A DNA stretch of 64,000 nt from CAWBUW01 sp963792075. Lineage in GTDB: Bacteria; Chloroflexota; Anaerolineae; Anaerolineales; UBA4823. The notes under the pieces were generated by a model that was not told where the DNA came from, made no database searches, and saw only the letters and a program-made list of their open reading frames with translations. Positions 42,765 to 51,240 of this stretch are shown here, one piece after another. The stretch's first letter is position 1; the number at the start of each line of letters is the position of its first letter. Position numbers and translations under genes: made by a program. The stretch covers positions 372,001 to 436,000 of the forward strand of contig CAWBUW010000012.1 of NCBI GenBank assembly GCA_963792075.1, written 5' to 3'.

Positions 42765-43670
42765 ATGACCATCCCCTCCGGCCTGATCTTCGACCTCAAG
42801 CGCTATGCCATCAACGATGGGCCGGGCATCCGCACGACAGTGTTCCTCAAAGGCTGCCCACTGCGCTGCGCCTGGTGCCACAACCCGGAGAGCCAGTCGC
42901 CCCAGCCGGAGCTGATGTTCCGATCCAACCGCTGCATCGCCTGCGGCGCGTGCGAACAGGCCTGCAAATACGACGCCATCCACATGGAAATGGCTGACCA
43001 GGTGATCCGCGATCCGGAAAAGTGCATGAACTGTGGCGACTGCGCCGCAGCCTGCTACAGCGAGGCGCGCCAATGGGTCGGGCAGACCGTCACGCCCGCG
43101 CAACTCCTGGCGGAGATCGAACGTGACCAGGCGTTCTATGACGCTTCGGGCGGTGGGGTGACCTTTTCGGGCGGTGAGCCGCTGCTGCAGCCCGCTTTCC
43201 TGGCCGAAACGCTGCGCCTGTGCAAAGCGCACGAGATCCATACCAGCGTGGACACCTGCGGCTACGCCTCCTGGGCGAAGCTGGAAGCGCTGCACGGGCT
43301 GGTGGACCTGTACCTGTACGACCTGAAAGTAATGGACGACGCCCGCCATCGCCAGCACACCGGCGTCTCGAACCGGGTAATCCTGGAAAATATTCACAGG
43401 CTGGCCCAAGGCGGCGCGCACCTGGTCATCCGCATCCCGCTGGTAGCGGGGTTCAACGATGACGCCGGCAATCTGGAGCAGACTGCCGTTTTCCTGGCAA
43501 AGCTGCCCGGCATCGAACGCGTCGACCTGGCGCCGTATCACGAGATCGGCAGCGCCAAGTACAGCGCGCTGGAACGCAGCCAGCCACAGTTCAGCCCCCC
43601 CGGCCCGGACACGCTCGCCCAGGCGATCGAGATTTTCGCCCGCTACGGGCTGAGCGCCCAACAGATCTAA
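42765..43670 (+). CDS. hypE: Glycyl-radical enzyme activase (radical SAM), HypD-activating type
   Basis: A 301-residue radical-SAM enzyme. The SAM cluster is C31xxxC35xxC38 (GCPLRCAWC). It is followed by two ferredoxin-type clusters, CIACGACEQAC and CMNCGDCAAAC, as in activases of non-PFL glycyl-radical enzymes. GGGVTFSGGEPLLQ is the SAM-binding GGE motif. It installs the glycyl radical on the enzyme encoded 58 nt downstream. ATG 42765 is chosen because a -10 box stands 6 nt upstream; a TTG further upstream lies across that box. The symbol follows the partner assignment. Confidence 0.88.
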   Translation: MTIPSGLIFDLKRYAINDGPGIRTTVFLKGCPLRCAWCHNPESQSPQPELMFRSNRCIACGACEQACKYDAIHMEMADQVIRDPEKCMNCGDCAAACYSEARQWVGQTVTPAQLLAEIERDQAFYDASGGGVTFSGGEPLLQPAFLAETLRLCKAHEIHTSVDTCGYASWAKLEALHGLVDLYLYDLKVMDDARHRQHTGVSNRVILENIHRLAQGGAHLVIRIPLVAGFNDDAGNLEQTAVFLAKLPGIERVDLAPYHEIGSAKYSALERSQPQFSPPGPDTLAQAIEIFARYGLSAQQI

Positions 43671-43677
43671 CCCTTTT

Positions 43678-43707
43678 GTTCGTTGGGTGCAGATGCGCCC
43701 AACGAAC
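43678..43707. repeat. Intergenic hairpin between activase and dehydratase genes
   Basis: 13 pairs, 43678-43690 with 43695-43707, one of them G-T, around the loop AGAT. It starts 8 nt after the activase stop and ends 21 nt before ATG 43729, just ahead of a purine-rich ribosome site. It lies inside an operon and has no T-run. Confidence 0.8.
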
Positions 43708-43728
43708 GAAGGAAAGAAGAGGAAGATT

Positions 43729-46098
43729 ATGTCCCTGACACCCCGTGTGCAGCAGCTCCGCCAGCAAAGCCTGGCAGCCGTCGAGAGCTTGTCCAGCGAG
43801 CGCGCTGAATTGATGACCGCCTTTTACCAGGAGCAAGGCAAGCGCCTGGTCTCAGTGCCGGTGCAACGCGCTCTGTCCTTCCAGTATTTGCTGGAGCACA
43901 AGACGATCTGCATCAACGCGGGCGAGCTGATCGTGGGCGAGAAAGGCCCGGCCCCTAAGGCGTCCCCCACCTATCCCGAGCTGTGCTGCCACAGCCTGTC
44001 AGACCTGGACATCCTCGACCAGCGCGAGAAGACCAGCTTTAAAGTCAGCCCGCAGACGCGCCAGGCCTACAAGAAGACAGTGATCCCGTTTTGGGAAGGC
44101 CGCTCGATACGTGACCTGATCTTCCAGGAGATGACCCCTGCCTGGATCAACGCCTACGAAGCGGGCATTTTCACCGAGTTCATGGAACAGCGCGCCCCCG
44201 GCCACACGGTACTGGATGACAAGATCTACCGCCTGGGCATGCTGGACTTCCAGGCGCAGATCACGGAGCGCCTGGCGAGCCTGAATTTCCTGCACGACCC
44301 ACTGGCTTACGAACGCCAGGAAGAGCTGAAGGGCATGCACATCGCCGCGGGAGCATTGGTCCGCTTCGCCGAACGGCACGCCGAAAAAGCCCGCCAGATG
44401 GCAGCCCAGGAGGCGGACCCCCAGCGCCGAGCCGAGCTGGAGCAGGTCGCCGCAGTCTGCACACAGGTGCCGGCGCACGCCCCGCGCACATTCTGGGAAG
44501 CGCTGCAGTATTACTGGTTCGTACACCTGGGCGTGACCATCGAGCTGAACACCTGGGACGCCTTTTGCCCCGGCAGGCTGGACCAGCACCTGCTGCCCTT
44601 CTACCAACAGGGCCTGGCTGAAGGCAGCCTGACGCGTGAGCAGGCCGAAGAGCTGCTGCAGTGCTTCTGGATCAAGTTCAATAACCAGCCTGCGCCGCCC
44701 AAGGTGGGGGTGACGGCTGCCGAGAGCGGCACCTACACCGATTTCGCCCAGATCAACGTGGGCGGCGTGCGCCCGGATGGCTCGGATGGGGTCAACGAGG
44801 TATCCTACCTGCTGCTGGACGTGATCGAAGAGATGCGCCTGCTGCAGCCCTCCTCCTCGATCCAGGTAAGCAAAAAAAACCCGGACCGCTTCGTCAAGCG
44901 GGCGGCGCGCATCATCCGCACCGGCTTTGGCCAACCATCCGTTTTCAACGCCGACCTGATCGTACAGGAGCTGGTGCGCATGGGCAAGAGCGTGGTGGAT
45001 GCGCGCTGCGGCGGATCGAGCGGCTGTGTGGAAGTGGGAGCCTTCGGCAAAGAGGCCTATAACCTGACCGGCTACTTCAACCTACCCAAGGTCCTGGAAC
45101 TGACGCTGCACAACGGCTACGATCTGCGCAGAGAGAAACAGCTTGGCCCACAGACGGGCGACCCGCTTACATTCCAGAGCTTCGACGAGCTGTTCGCCGC
45201 CTTCGAGGCGCAGCTCAACTACTTTATGGACGTCAAAGTGCAGGGCAACAACGTCATCGAGCGCCTGTACGCCCGCTACATGCCCTGCCCCTTCCTCTCC
45301 CTGTTGATCGATGACTGCATTGCCCGCGGCAAAGACTACCACGATGGCGGCGCACGTTACAACACCAGCTACGTACAGGGAGTGGGCATTGGCACGATCA
45401 CCGACTCGCTCTCCGCTTTGAAACACCACGTCTACGACCAGGGCGTGCTGCCTATGGCGGAAATGTTGAAAGCGCTGGATACCGATTTCGCCTCCGCGGA
45501 ACGCACGCGCCAGATGCTGCTCAACCGCACGCCGCGCTACGGCAACGACGATGACTACGCCGACCTGCTGATGCAGCGCATCTTCGAGGCCTATTACCAG
45601 GCCGTCGAGGGGCGGCCTAACACCAAGGGCGGTGAATACCATATCAACCTGCTGCCCACAACCGTACACGTGTATTTTGGCGCGGTGACCCAGGCCACGC
45701 CGGACGGGCGCCACGCCGGGCTGCCGCTCTCCGAGGGTATCTCACCGGTGCAGGGCGCAGACCGCTGCGGTCCCACCGCGGCGATCCGTTCGGCAGCCAA
45801 GATGGACCACGTACGCACAGGCGGCACGCTGCTCAACCAGAAGTTCACCCCGCAGCTCCTGCAGGATGAGACCGGGTTGGACCGCCTGGTGCAGCTTGTA
45901 CGCACTTATTTCAACCTGGATGGGCACCATATCCAGTTCAACGTGGTGGATGCAGCCACGCTGCGCGCGGCGCAGGCCAACCCGGAGCAATACCGCAGCC
46001 TGATCGTGCGCGTGGCCGGCTACAGCGACTACTTCTGCGACCTGGACCAAACTCTGCAGGACGAGATCATCGCCCGCACCGAGCACACATCTTTCTAA
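43729..46098 (+). CDS. hypD: trans-4-hydroxy-L-proline dehydratase, glycyl-radical enzyme
   Basis: A 789-residue glycyl-radical enzyme. The radical Gly764 is in RVAGYSDYF and the thiyl Cys433 is in GCVE. I compared positions with the Clostridioides difficile HypD residues I remember (F152, H160, D278, S334, D339, F340, C434, E436, Y450, T645, G765). Every one is present here, shifted by one: F151, H159, D277, S333, D338, F339, C433, E435, Y449, T644, G764. That is strong support for hydroxyproline dehydration to pyrroline-5-carboxylate rather than pyruvate formate-lyase, diol dehydratase or choline lyase activity. Pyrroline-5-carboxylate reductase, the next step, is not in the window. The numbering is from memory and should be confirmed by alignment. 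Confidence 0.88.
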   Translation: MSLTPRVQQLRQQSLAAVESLSSERAELMTAFYQEQGKRLVSVPVQRALSFQYLLEHKTICINAGELIVGEKGPAPKASPTYPELCCHSLSDLDILDQREKTSFKVSPQTRQAYKKTVIPFWEGRSIRDLIFQEMTPAWINAYEAGIFTEFMEQRAPGHTVLDDKIYRLGMLDFQAQITERLASLNFLHDPLAYERQEELKGMHIAAGALVRFAERHAEKARQMAAQEADPQRRAELEQVAAVCTQVPAHAPRTFWEALQYYWFVHLGVTIELNTWDAFCPGRLDQHLLPFYQQGLAEGSLTREQAEELLQCFWIKFNNQPAPPKVGVTAAESGTYTDFAQINVGGVRPDGSDGVNEVSYLLLDVIEEMRLLQPSSSIQVSKKNPDRFVKRAARIIRTGFGQPSVFNADLIVQELVRMGKSVVDARCGGSSGCVEVGAFGKEAYNLTGYFNLPKVLELTLHNGYDLRREKQLGPQTGDPLTFQSFDELFAAFEAQLNYFMDVKVQGNNVIERLYARYMPCPFLSLLIDDCIARGKDYHDGGARYNTSYVQGVGIGTITDSLSALKHHVYDQGVLPMAEMLKALDTDFASAERTRQMLLNRTPRYGNDDDYADLLMQRIFEAYYQAVEGRPNTKGGEYHINLLPTTVHVYFGAVTQATPDGRHAGLPLSEGISPVQGADRCGPTAAIRSAAKMDHVRTGGTLLNQKFTPQLLQDETGLDRLVQLVRTYFNLDGHHIQFNVVDAATLRAAQANPEQYRSLIVRVAGYSDYFCDLDQTLQDEIIARTEHTSF

Positions 46099-46104
46099 AA
46101 AAGA

Positions 46105-47523
46105 TCAGAATTGTGAGTGCAGGCCCTGGCGTTCGACCTCTTCATCGAACTGCTTCTGGCGAGCGCGGGCGCGCAGGCCGGCGCGCTGTAACTGCCAGAG
46201 GATAAAACGCACGCGGCTGGACATGGCCTTGGCGATATTCCATAATAGCAGACTGCCCAATTCGGGGTCATCCTCACGCAGCGCCAGCAAGCGCTGGCGG
46301 TCCAGGGCCAGCACGATAGCCCCCTCCGCGCCGGTGATCAGGTCCGCGGTGCGCACACCTTCATCCAACATGCTCAGCTCACCAGTCATCTCTCCGGCCT
46401 TCAACTGGGCTGCCTTCTGCGGATGCCGGGGCAATTCGCCAGGACTTTCCGGATCGCTCCACACTTCCACCGTGCCATCCCGGATAATAAACATCTCCTG
46501 CCGGTCCCGAGCGGGATCGACCAGGTTGGTATGCGGGGGGAAAGTATACTGGCGCATCTGCGCGGCCAGGCGAGAGCGCTGCGCCAGGCTCATACCATTT
46601 CCAAGCGAGGAATGCGCCAGAAAGTGGGCGGTCTCTTCGACGCGCGCCAGCTCCTGGTCAGACACCGGGGTGTACAGCGCATCGCTGAGCAGCGGTAGGC
46701 CCAGGTAAGATGACACCAGCCGCCGCGTGGCGTCCGGGCTTTCAAAGTGCGGCCAGTGACCAGCCTTCGGCAGCAGGTGCAGGTCCGCCTTGGGCCATTC
46801 ATCTGCCACCACACCGGTGTCGCTCAGGGGGACCGTATTATCCTCCGCACCCCAAATTGCCAGGGTGGGCGTCTGGATCATGCTGAGCTTACCGCTCAGG
46901 TTATTTTCGCGCATGGCGAAGAAACACTCAGCCCGCACGCGCCCCTCGCCGGGACGGCGAGCGTCCGCCCGCAGCCGGACGTAATCCGCCTGGGTGATCC
47001 CCGAGCGGTCCGCAAACGAAACTGGGCGCATCAGCCGGTCCGTCACCCCCATGAATGCTCGCTCCATCGCCGTGACCAGGAACTGGCCCAGGCCAAAACG
47101 CTCCATCATGGTCACCGGTGAAACCATCAGGTTGATCGTGGTCGAAAGGCGGCCGGTGATAGTTGGGCTGACCAGCACCATACGCTCGACCAGCACCGGG
47201 TAAGCGCGCGCCAGCGCAATCCCGATCATGCCGCCCATCGAATGCCCGACGTATACCACCGGTCTATCACTGACCTTTTCGATCAAGCCGGCAAGCAACT
47301 CGACATATTTGTTAATCGTCGTACGCTCTTTGAACGGCGGTGAGCTGCCGTATCCCGGCAGGTCTACCGAGATGCAGTGAAAACGCTGGCTCAGCAGCGT
47401 CGCAAGCGGCGTCATGGCATACGAGGAGCTTGACCAACCATGCACCAGGATCGCTTCCTGGCGGGCAGGCGAACCAAATTCGACGGTATGTATATCTTGG
47501 TCTTGGATCGTGTAGACCGGCAT
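46105..47523 (-). CDS. Alpha/beta hydrolase fused to a cyclic-nucleotide-binding domain
   Basis: A 472-residue two-domain protein. Residues 1-275 are an alpha/beta hydrolase: ILVHGWSSSSY, VDLPGYGSS, nucleophile Ser95 in VGHSMGGMIG, an acid near IWGAEDNTVPLSD and a His in PKAGHWPHFESPD. Residues about 310-440 are a cNMP-binding beta-roll (REMFIIRDGTVEVW, AGEMTGELSMLDEGVRTADL), followed by a helical tail. This suggests an esterase or lipase switched by a cyclic nucleotide, but the phosphate-binding Arg is not in its canonical place, so binding is unproven. It converges on hypD, with 6 nt between stops. Confidence 0.8.
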   Translation of the reverse strand: MPVYTIQDQDIHTVEFGSPARQEAILVHGWSSSSYAMTPLATLLSQRFHCISVDLPGYGSSPPFKERTTINKYVELLAGLIEKVSDRPVVYVGHSMGGMIGIALARAYPVLVERMVLVSPTITGRLSTTINLMVSPVTMMERFGLGQFLVTAMERAFMGVTDRLMRPVSFADRSGITQADYVRLRADARRPGEGRVRAECFFAMRENNLSGKLSMIQTPTLAIWGAEDNTVPLSDTGVVADEWPKADLHLLPKAGHWPHFESPDATRRLVSSYLGLPLLSDALYTPVSDQELARVEETAHFLAHSSLGNGMSLAQRSRLAAQMRQYTFPPHTNLVDPARDRQEMFIIRDGTVEVWSDPESPGELPRHPQKAAQLKAGEMTGELSMLDEGVRTADLITGAEGAIVLALDRQRLLALREDDPELGSLLLWNIAKAMSSRVRFILWQLQRAGLRARARQKQFDEEVERQGLHSQF

Positions 47524-47680
47524 ATTTTTCCAGGCTTAAGGAACGGGTCGATTCTATTGTTTGGATAGTTTGCAACATCTCAATAAAAGGGGGAACACCC
47601 CCCGACTTTTTGAAATGTTACGATAGTTTTCAATTATAGATCAGGGTGCAATAATTGTGTTGTTTTATTTTTTCTATGCT

Positions 47681-47806
47681 AAAATCATACTGCGGTAGGA
47701 TCAAGGGGGGCATTTATTGGTTTTTTACCTGTAAGCTTTGGGTGGATTTCCCCGTTCATAAGTGGCGCTGCCACTTTTTAAACTTTCTTTTCAAGGAGAA
47801 TGAAAA
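47681..47806 (+). promoter_or_regulatory. Promoter and structured leader of the Fbp/Phn-type importer operon
   Basis: TATGCTAAAAT ends at 47686 and can serve as an extended -10 box, so the leader would be about 115 nt. It holds AAGTGGC-GCT-GCCACTT (47760-47776) followed by TTT, an attenuator-like hairpin only 31 nt before ATG 47807. AAGGAG (47794-47799) is the ribosome site. A second hairpin, GGGGG-AACA-CCCCC at 47589-47602, lies upstream in the divergent region. No known riboswitch core is recognisable. Otherwise 47524-47680 appears to hold only promoter sequence. Confidence 0.45.
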
Positions 47807-48889
47807 ATGAAGTTCAACCGCTATCTGTTCGCCCTGCTGGTTGCGTTGGTTCTGGTCCTGAGCGCCTGCCAATCAGCCACCCCAGCCGCCCCAGCCGCCC
47901 CGGCTGCCACGGCTGCTCCAACCGCCGAGGTGATCCAGGATAAAGAGCTCAACGTGCTCTGCACACCTTCTGAAGAATGGTGCCAGGGCGTGAAACAGGA
48001 ATTTGAGGCCAAGTATGGCATCACGGTAAACTACGTGCGCATGTCAGCCGGTGAGGCGCTGGCCCGTCTGCAAGCGGAAAAAGACAACCCCCAGTTCGAT
48101 GTCTGGTGGGGTGGCCCGATTGACACCTACGTGTCTGCCAAGGAAGCGGGGGTGCTCGAGGCCTACGATTCGCCCAACCTCAAAAACTTGCTCAACCAGA
48201 CCCTGTACAAGGATGCCGATAAATATTGGGCTGGCATTTACGTAGGCACACTGGGATTCGCCACCAACAAAGACTGGCTGGCGGCGCATCCGGACGCCAA
48301 AGCCCCCAAATCCTGGGAGGATTTGCTCAAACCTGAGTTCACCGGGCAGGTGATGGTGGCTCACCCCTCTACCTCCGGCACCTCCTACACCGCAATGGCA
48401 ACCATCTTGCAGATCTACGGCGAGGAAGCCGGTTGGGAATACCTGAAGAAGTACGCCGGGCAAATCTCGCAATACACCAAGAGCGGCGCCGCGCCGGCTA
48501 AGTTCGTCGGCCAGGGTGAGGGAGCCGTGGCGATCGTCTTCTCACATGACATCGTCAACGAGATCGAGAATAACCAGATGCCGCTGGTGCTGACCTTCCC
48601 CAAAGAAGGCACCGGCTATGAAATTGGCGGCATGGCGATCGTCAAAGGCGCCAAGCATCCCCAGGCAGCCCGCCTGTGGTACGATTGGGCGCTGACCGCC
48701 GAAGCCCAGGCGCTGGGCCCGAAATATAAAGCCTACCAGGCTCCTACGGTGGGGGGCGTCGAGCTCTCGCACCCAGAGCTGCTACAAGTCAAGCTGATCG
48801 ATTACGACTTCCAGTGGGCCGGTAGTAATAAGAAAGCCTTCGTAGAACGCTACACCAACGAACTGGCTGCCGCCGAAAACCTGAAGTAA
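47807..48889 (+). CDS. ABC importer substrate-binding lipoprotein, Fbp/PhnS (iron or phosphonate/polyamine) type
   Basis: A 360-residue lipoprotein. The lipobox is LSAC (Cys21), followed by a Pro/Ala linker. The binding domain (NVLCTPSEEWCQGVKQEFEA, YGITVNYVRMSAGEALARLQ, WWGGPIDTYVSAKEAGVLEA, GIYVGTLGFATNKDWL, KPEFTGQVMVAHPSTSGTSY) belongs to the extracellular-binding family 1/FbpA group. The paired tyrosines expected of Fe3+ binders are not obvious, so an organic ligand is possible. AAGGAG precedes the ATG. It leads an operon with a fused permease, an ATPase and a peptidase. Confidence 0.88.
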   Translation: MKFNRYLFALLVALVLVLSACQSATPAAPAAPAATAAPTAEVIQDKELNVLCTPSEEWCQGVKQEFEAKYGITVNYVRMSAGEALARLQAEKDNPQFDVWWGGPIDTYVSAKEAGVLEAYDSPNLKNLLNQTLYKDADKYWAGIYVGTLGFATNKDWLAAHPDAKAPKSWEDLLKPEFTGQVMVAHPSTSGTSYTAMATILQIYGEEAGWEYLKKYAGQISQYTKSGAAPAKFVGQGEGAVAIVFSHDIVNEIENNQMPLVLTFPKEGTGYEIGGMAIVKGAKHPQAARLWYDWALTAEAQALGPKYKAYQAPTVGGVELSHPELLQVKLIDYDFQWAGSNKKAFVERYTNELAAAENLK

Positions 48890-48911
48890 ATCCATAAGCC
48901 TATTATGTTGT

Positions 48912-48947
48912 CATGCTGCCCCAAAAGGAACCTTTTGGGGCAGCATG
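48912..48947. repeat. Perfect hairpin between binding-protein and permease genes (17-bp arms)
   Basis: Arms 48912-48928 and 48931-48947 are exact complements. It begins 22 nt after the binding-protein stop and ends 19 nt before the permease ATG. Hairpins at this point in importer operons often protect the 5' part of the transcript, giving more binding protein than permease. Confidence 0.9.
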
Positions 48948-48966
48948 CCCCCACCGAAAGAGGTTT

Positions 48967-51240
48967 ATGAACTTATCCAAGCGCCCTCCACTTTTTGCCA
49001 ACCTGGCGCGCCGGTTTCGCGAATTTGAGCTGCTCTCGCGTGATCCAACCCTGGCCGCCAGCCTTCTCCTGAGCACTTTCTTCCTGGTAATTTTCGTGGT
49101 ACTGCCCATCTACCAGACCACAATTACGGGCTTCTTCGACAAGAGCGGCGCGTTGAATTTCGAGTATTTCCGGCGCTTTTTTGACGCCTATTTCGGGCCG
49201 CTGCAACGCAAGATTTTCCTGGATACGCTCACGATGGGTGTGCTGACGGCTACTTTTGGCACGCTGTTGGGGTTCATTTTTGCTTTTGCCATGGTGCGTT
49301 GTAATCTGCCCGGCCGCGGCCTGGTACATTTACTGGCGCTGGTGCCCACCGTCTCCCCTCCCTTCGCCATCGCGCTGGCTACGATCCTGCTTGCCGGGCG
49401 CAGCGGGCTGATCACCAAGAGATTGTTAGGCATCCAGTTCCAACCTGGCATGAACGATGTGTACGGCATGGATGGGCTGGTCTTCGTGCAGGTGATTTCT
49501 TATTTCTCCGTGTCTTATTTGATCCTGCGCGCCATGCTGGAGAGGCTGGATGCGTCCATGGAAGAAGCTGCTGCCAGCCTGGGCGCAGGCCAGTTGACCA
49601 TCTTTCGCACGGTAACGCTGCCGCTGCTCATCCCGGGCATTGCCGGGGCCTTCCTGCTCCTGTTCGTCGAATCGCTGGCCGACCTGGGCAACCCGTTGTT
49701 TATTTCGGGCAACGTGACCGTGCTTGCGGCGCAAATCTTCCTGGCAATTGTTGGCGAGTTCGATTACCAGAAAGCCGCGGCGCTGTCTGTGGTGCTCTTA
49801 CTGCCCACGCTGACAATCTTCCTGGTCCAGCGCTATTATGTCAACCGCCGCTCGTATATTTCGGTCACCGGGAAGCCCACCGGCGGGCGCATCATCGAAA
49901 AAGACCCCCTGATCCGCTGGACGGCTAACTTGATCACCTACCTGGCCTGCCTGGTGATCATCGTTTTGTACCTGACGGTCTTCTACGGCTCATTCAGCAC
50001 GGCCTGGGGGGTTAATTTCTCACCCACACTGCGCTGGTGGCAGCAAGCATTGGAGCGCGGCGTGGAAGCCATCCTGGATACCACTTTCCTGAGCGCACTG
50101 GCCACGCCTGCGGCGGTACTGCTGGGCATGGTGATCGCGTTCCTGGTGGTGCGCAAGAAGTTCAGCGGCAAAGAAGCGCTGGACTTTACCTCCAACCTGG
50201 GCGGCGCGGTGCCCGGAACGATCCTGGGGATGGGCTTTATCCTGATGTTTAACACTCCAAAACTGGCGCTGGTGGCGATCACTTACGCCATCCTGGCGCT
50301 TTTTTTCGTCTGGCTCACCGGAGAACGCACCTGGCCGCGATTGGTAATCCTGCTCCTGGGCACGCTGGCCGGGATCGGCCTGAGCCTGCTCGACCGCTGG
50401 CTGGGGCTGCCAGTATTACTTTATATCCTGGGCGGGCTGTACCTGTTCGCGGCGCTGCTGGCTTTCTTCGGGGCGCGTCACAAAGCGCTGGCAGCATTCC
50501 TGCTAACTGCCGGGCTGTACCTGTGCAGCTACAACCTGGCAGAGTACCTGGCCACACCCATCGCTGCGTTCAGCCGCAGCATTCCGCGTGGTTTCTGGAG
50601 CAATGCCGTTTTCCAGCTTGCCGATTATATTAAGGTCTTTTTTCAGCTCCCCCCTGCCCTATCCGGCGTGGCTTTTCTACTGGCCTCCAGCCTGCTGCTC
50701 AGCCGGATGCGCGGGAAACTGAGCCTGCTGCTGAACACAATGCTTGGAGCGCTGACGCTGGCGCTTTCCTGCGCGCTGATCTTCACCGATAAACCGCTGG
50801 CTCTGGTGGGAACGCCTTTTATCATCTTGGCGGCTTACATCGTACGCAGCCTGCCCGCCTCGGTGCGCGCTGGCGTCGCTGCGCTGCACCAGATCGACCC
50901 CTCCATCGAAGAAGCTTCCAACATCCTGGGGGCGGATGCCCAGGTCACTTTCCGCAAAGTCACCCTACCGCTGATCACCCCCTCGCTGCTGGCCGGCCTG
51001 ATCTTCAGCTTCACCCGCCACATGACCAGCCTTTCGGCGATCATCTTCCTGATCACGGCACGCTGGCGCATTGTCACTGCCTCGATCCTCAGCGAATGGG
51101 AACAGGGCGGGGTGAGTATCGCCGCAGCGTATTCTACCGTGATCATCGTGATCGTCTTATTGGCGATCGGCCTGATCTATGCGCTAACCCGGCGCGCGCT
51201 GGGCAGCGATACTGGCATTGACCTCAGCCTGGGATCGTGA
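48967..51240 (+). CDS. Fused two-domain ABC importer permease (FbpB type)
   Basis: A 757-residue permease with two binding-protein-dependent transport domains in one chain. Each has an EAA loop: EEAAASLGAGQLTIFRTVTL around residue 200 and EEASNILGADAQVTFRKVTL around residue 650. Between and around them are about 16 hydrophobic segments, including extra helices in the centre (LVILLLGTLAGIGLSLLD, VLLYILGGLYLFAALLAFFG). It is longer than classical FbpB (about 520-550) because of these added helices. AGAGG precedes ATG 48967. It overlaps the ATPase start by GTGA. Confidence 0.9.
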   Translation: MNLSKRPPLFANLARRFREFELLSRDPTLAASLLLSTFFLVIFVVLPIYQTTITGFFDKSGALNFEYFRRFFDAYFGPLQRKIFLDTLTMGVLTATFGTLLGFIFAFAMVRCNLPGRGLVHLLALVPTVSPPFAIALATILLAGRSGLITKRLLGIQFQPGMNDVYGMDGLVFVQVISYFSVSYLILRAMLERLDASMEEAAASLGAGQLTIFRTVTLPLLIPGIAGAFLLLFVESLADLGNPLFISGNVTVLAAQIFLAIVGEFDYQKAAALSVVLLLPTLTIFLVQRYYVNRRSYISVTGKPTGGRIIEKDPLIRWTANLITYLACLVIIVLYLTVFYGSFSTAWGVNFSPTLRWWQQALERGVEAILDTTFLSALATPAAVLLGMVIAFLVVRKKFSGKEALDFTSNLGGAVPGTILGMGFILMFNTPKLALVAITYAILALFFVWLTGERTWPRLVILLLGTLAGIGLSLLDRWLGLPVLLYILGGLYLFAALLAFFGARHKALAAFLLTAGLYLCSYNLAEYLATPIAAFSRSIPRGFWSNAVFQLADYIKVFFQLPPALSGVAFLLASSLLLSRMRGKLSLLLNTMLGALTLALSCALIFTDKPLALVGTPFIILAAYIVRSLPASVRAGVAALHQIDPSIEEASNILGADAQVTFRKVTLPLITPSLLAGLIFSFTRHMTSLSAIIFLITARWRIVTASILSEWEQGGVSIAAAYSTVIIVIVLLAIGLIYALTRRALGSDTGIDLSLGS

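Noticed and set aside
42711..43661. Open frame of 316 codons on the minus strand
   Set aside because: It is antisense to the radical-SAM activase, whose cysteine motifs are unmistakable.
43729..46098. Pyruvate formate-lyase or choline trimethylamine-lyase as identity of the glycyl-radical enzyme
   Set aside because: A single GCVE cysteine rather than the adjacent Cys-Cys pair excludes pyruvate formate-lyase, and the pocket residues fit hydroxyproline dehydratase better than choline lyase.
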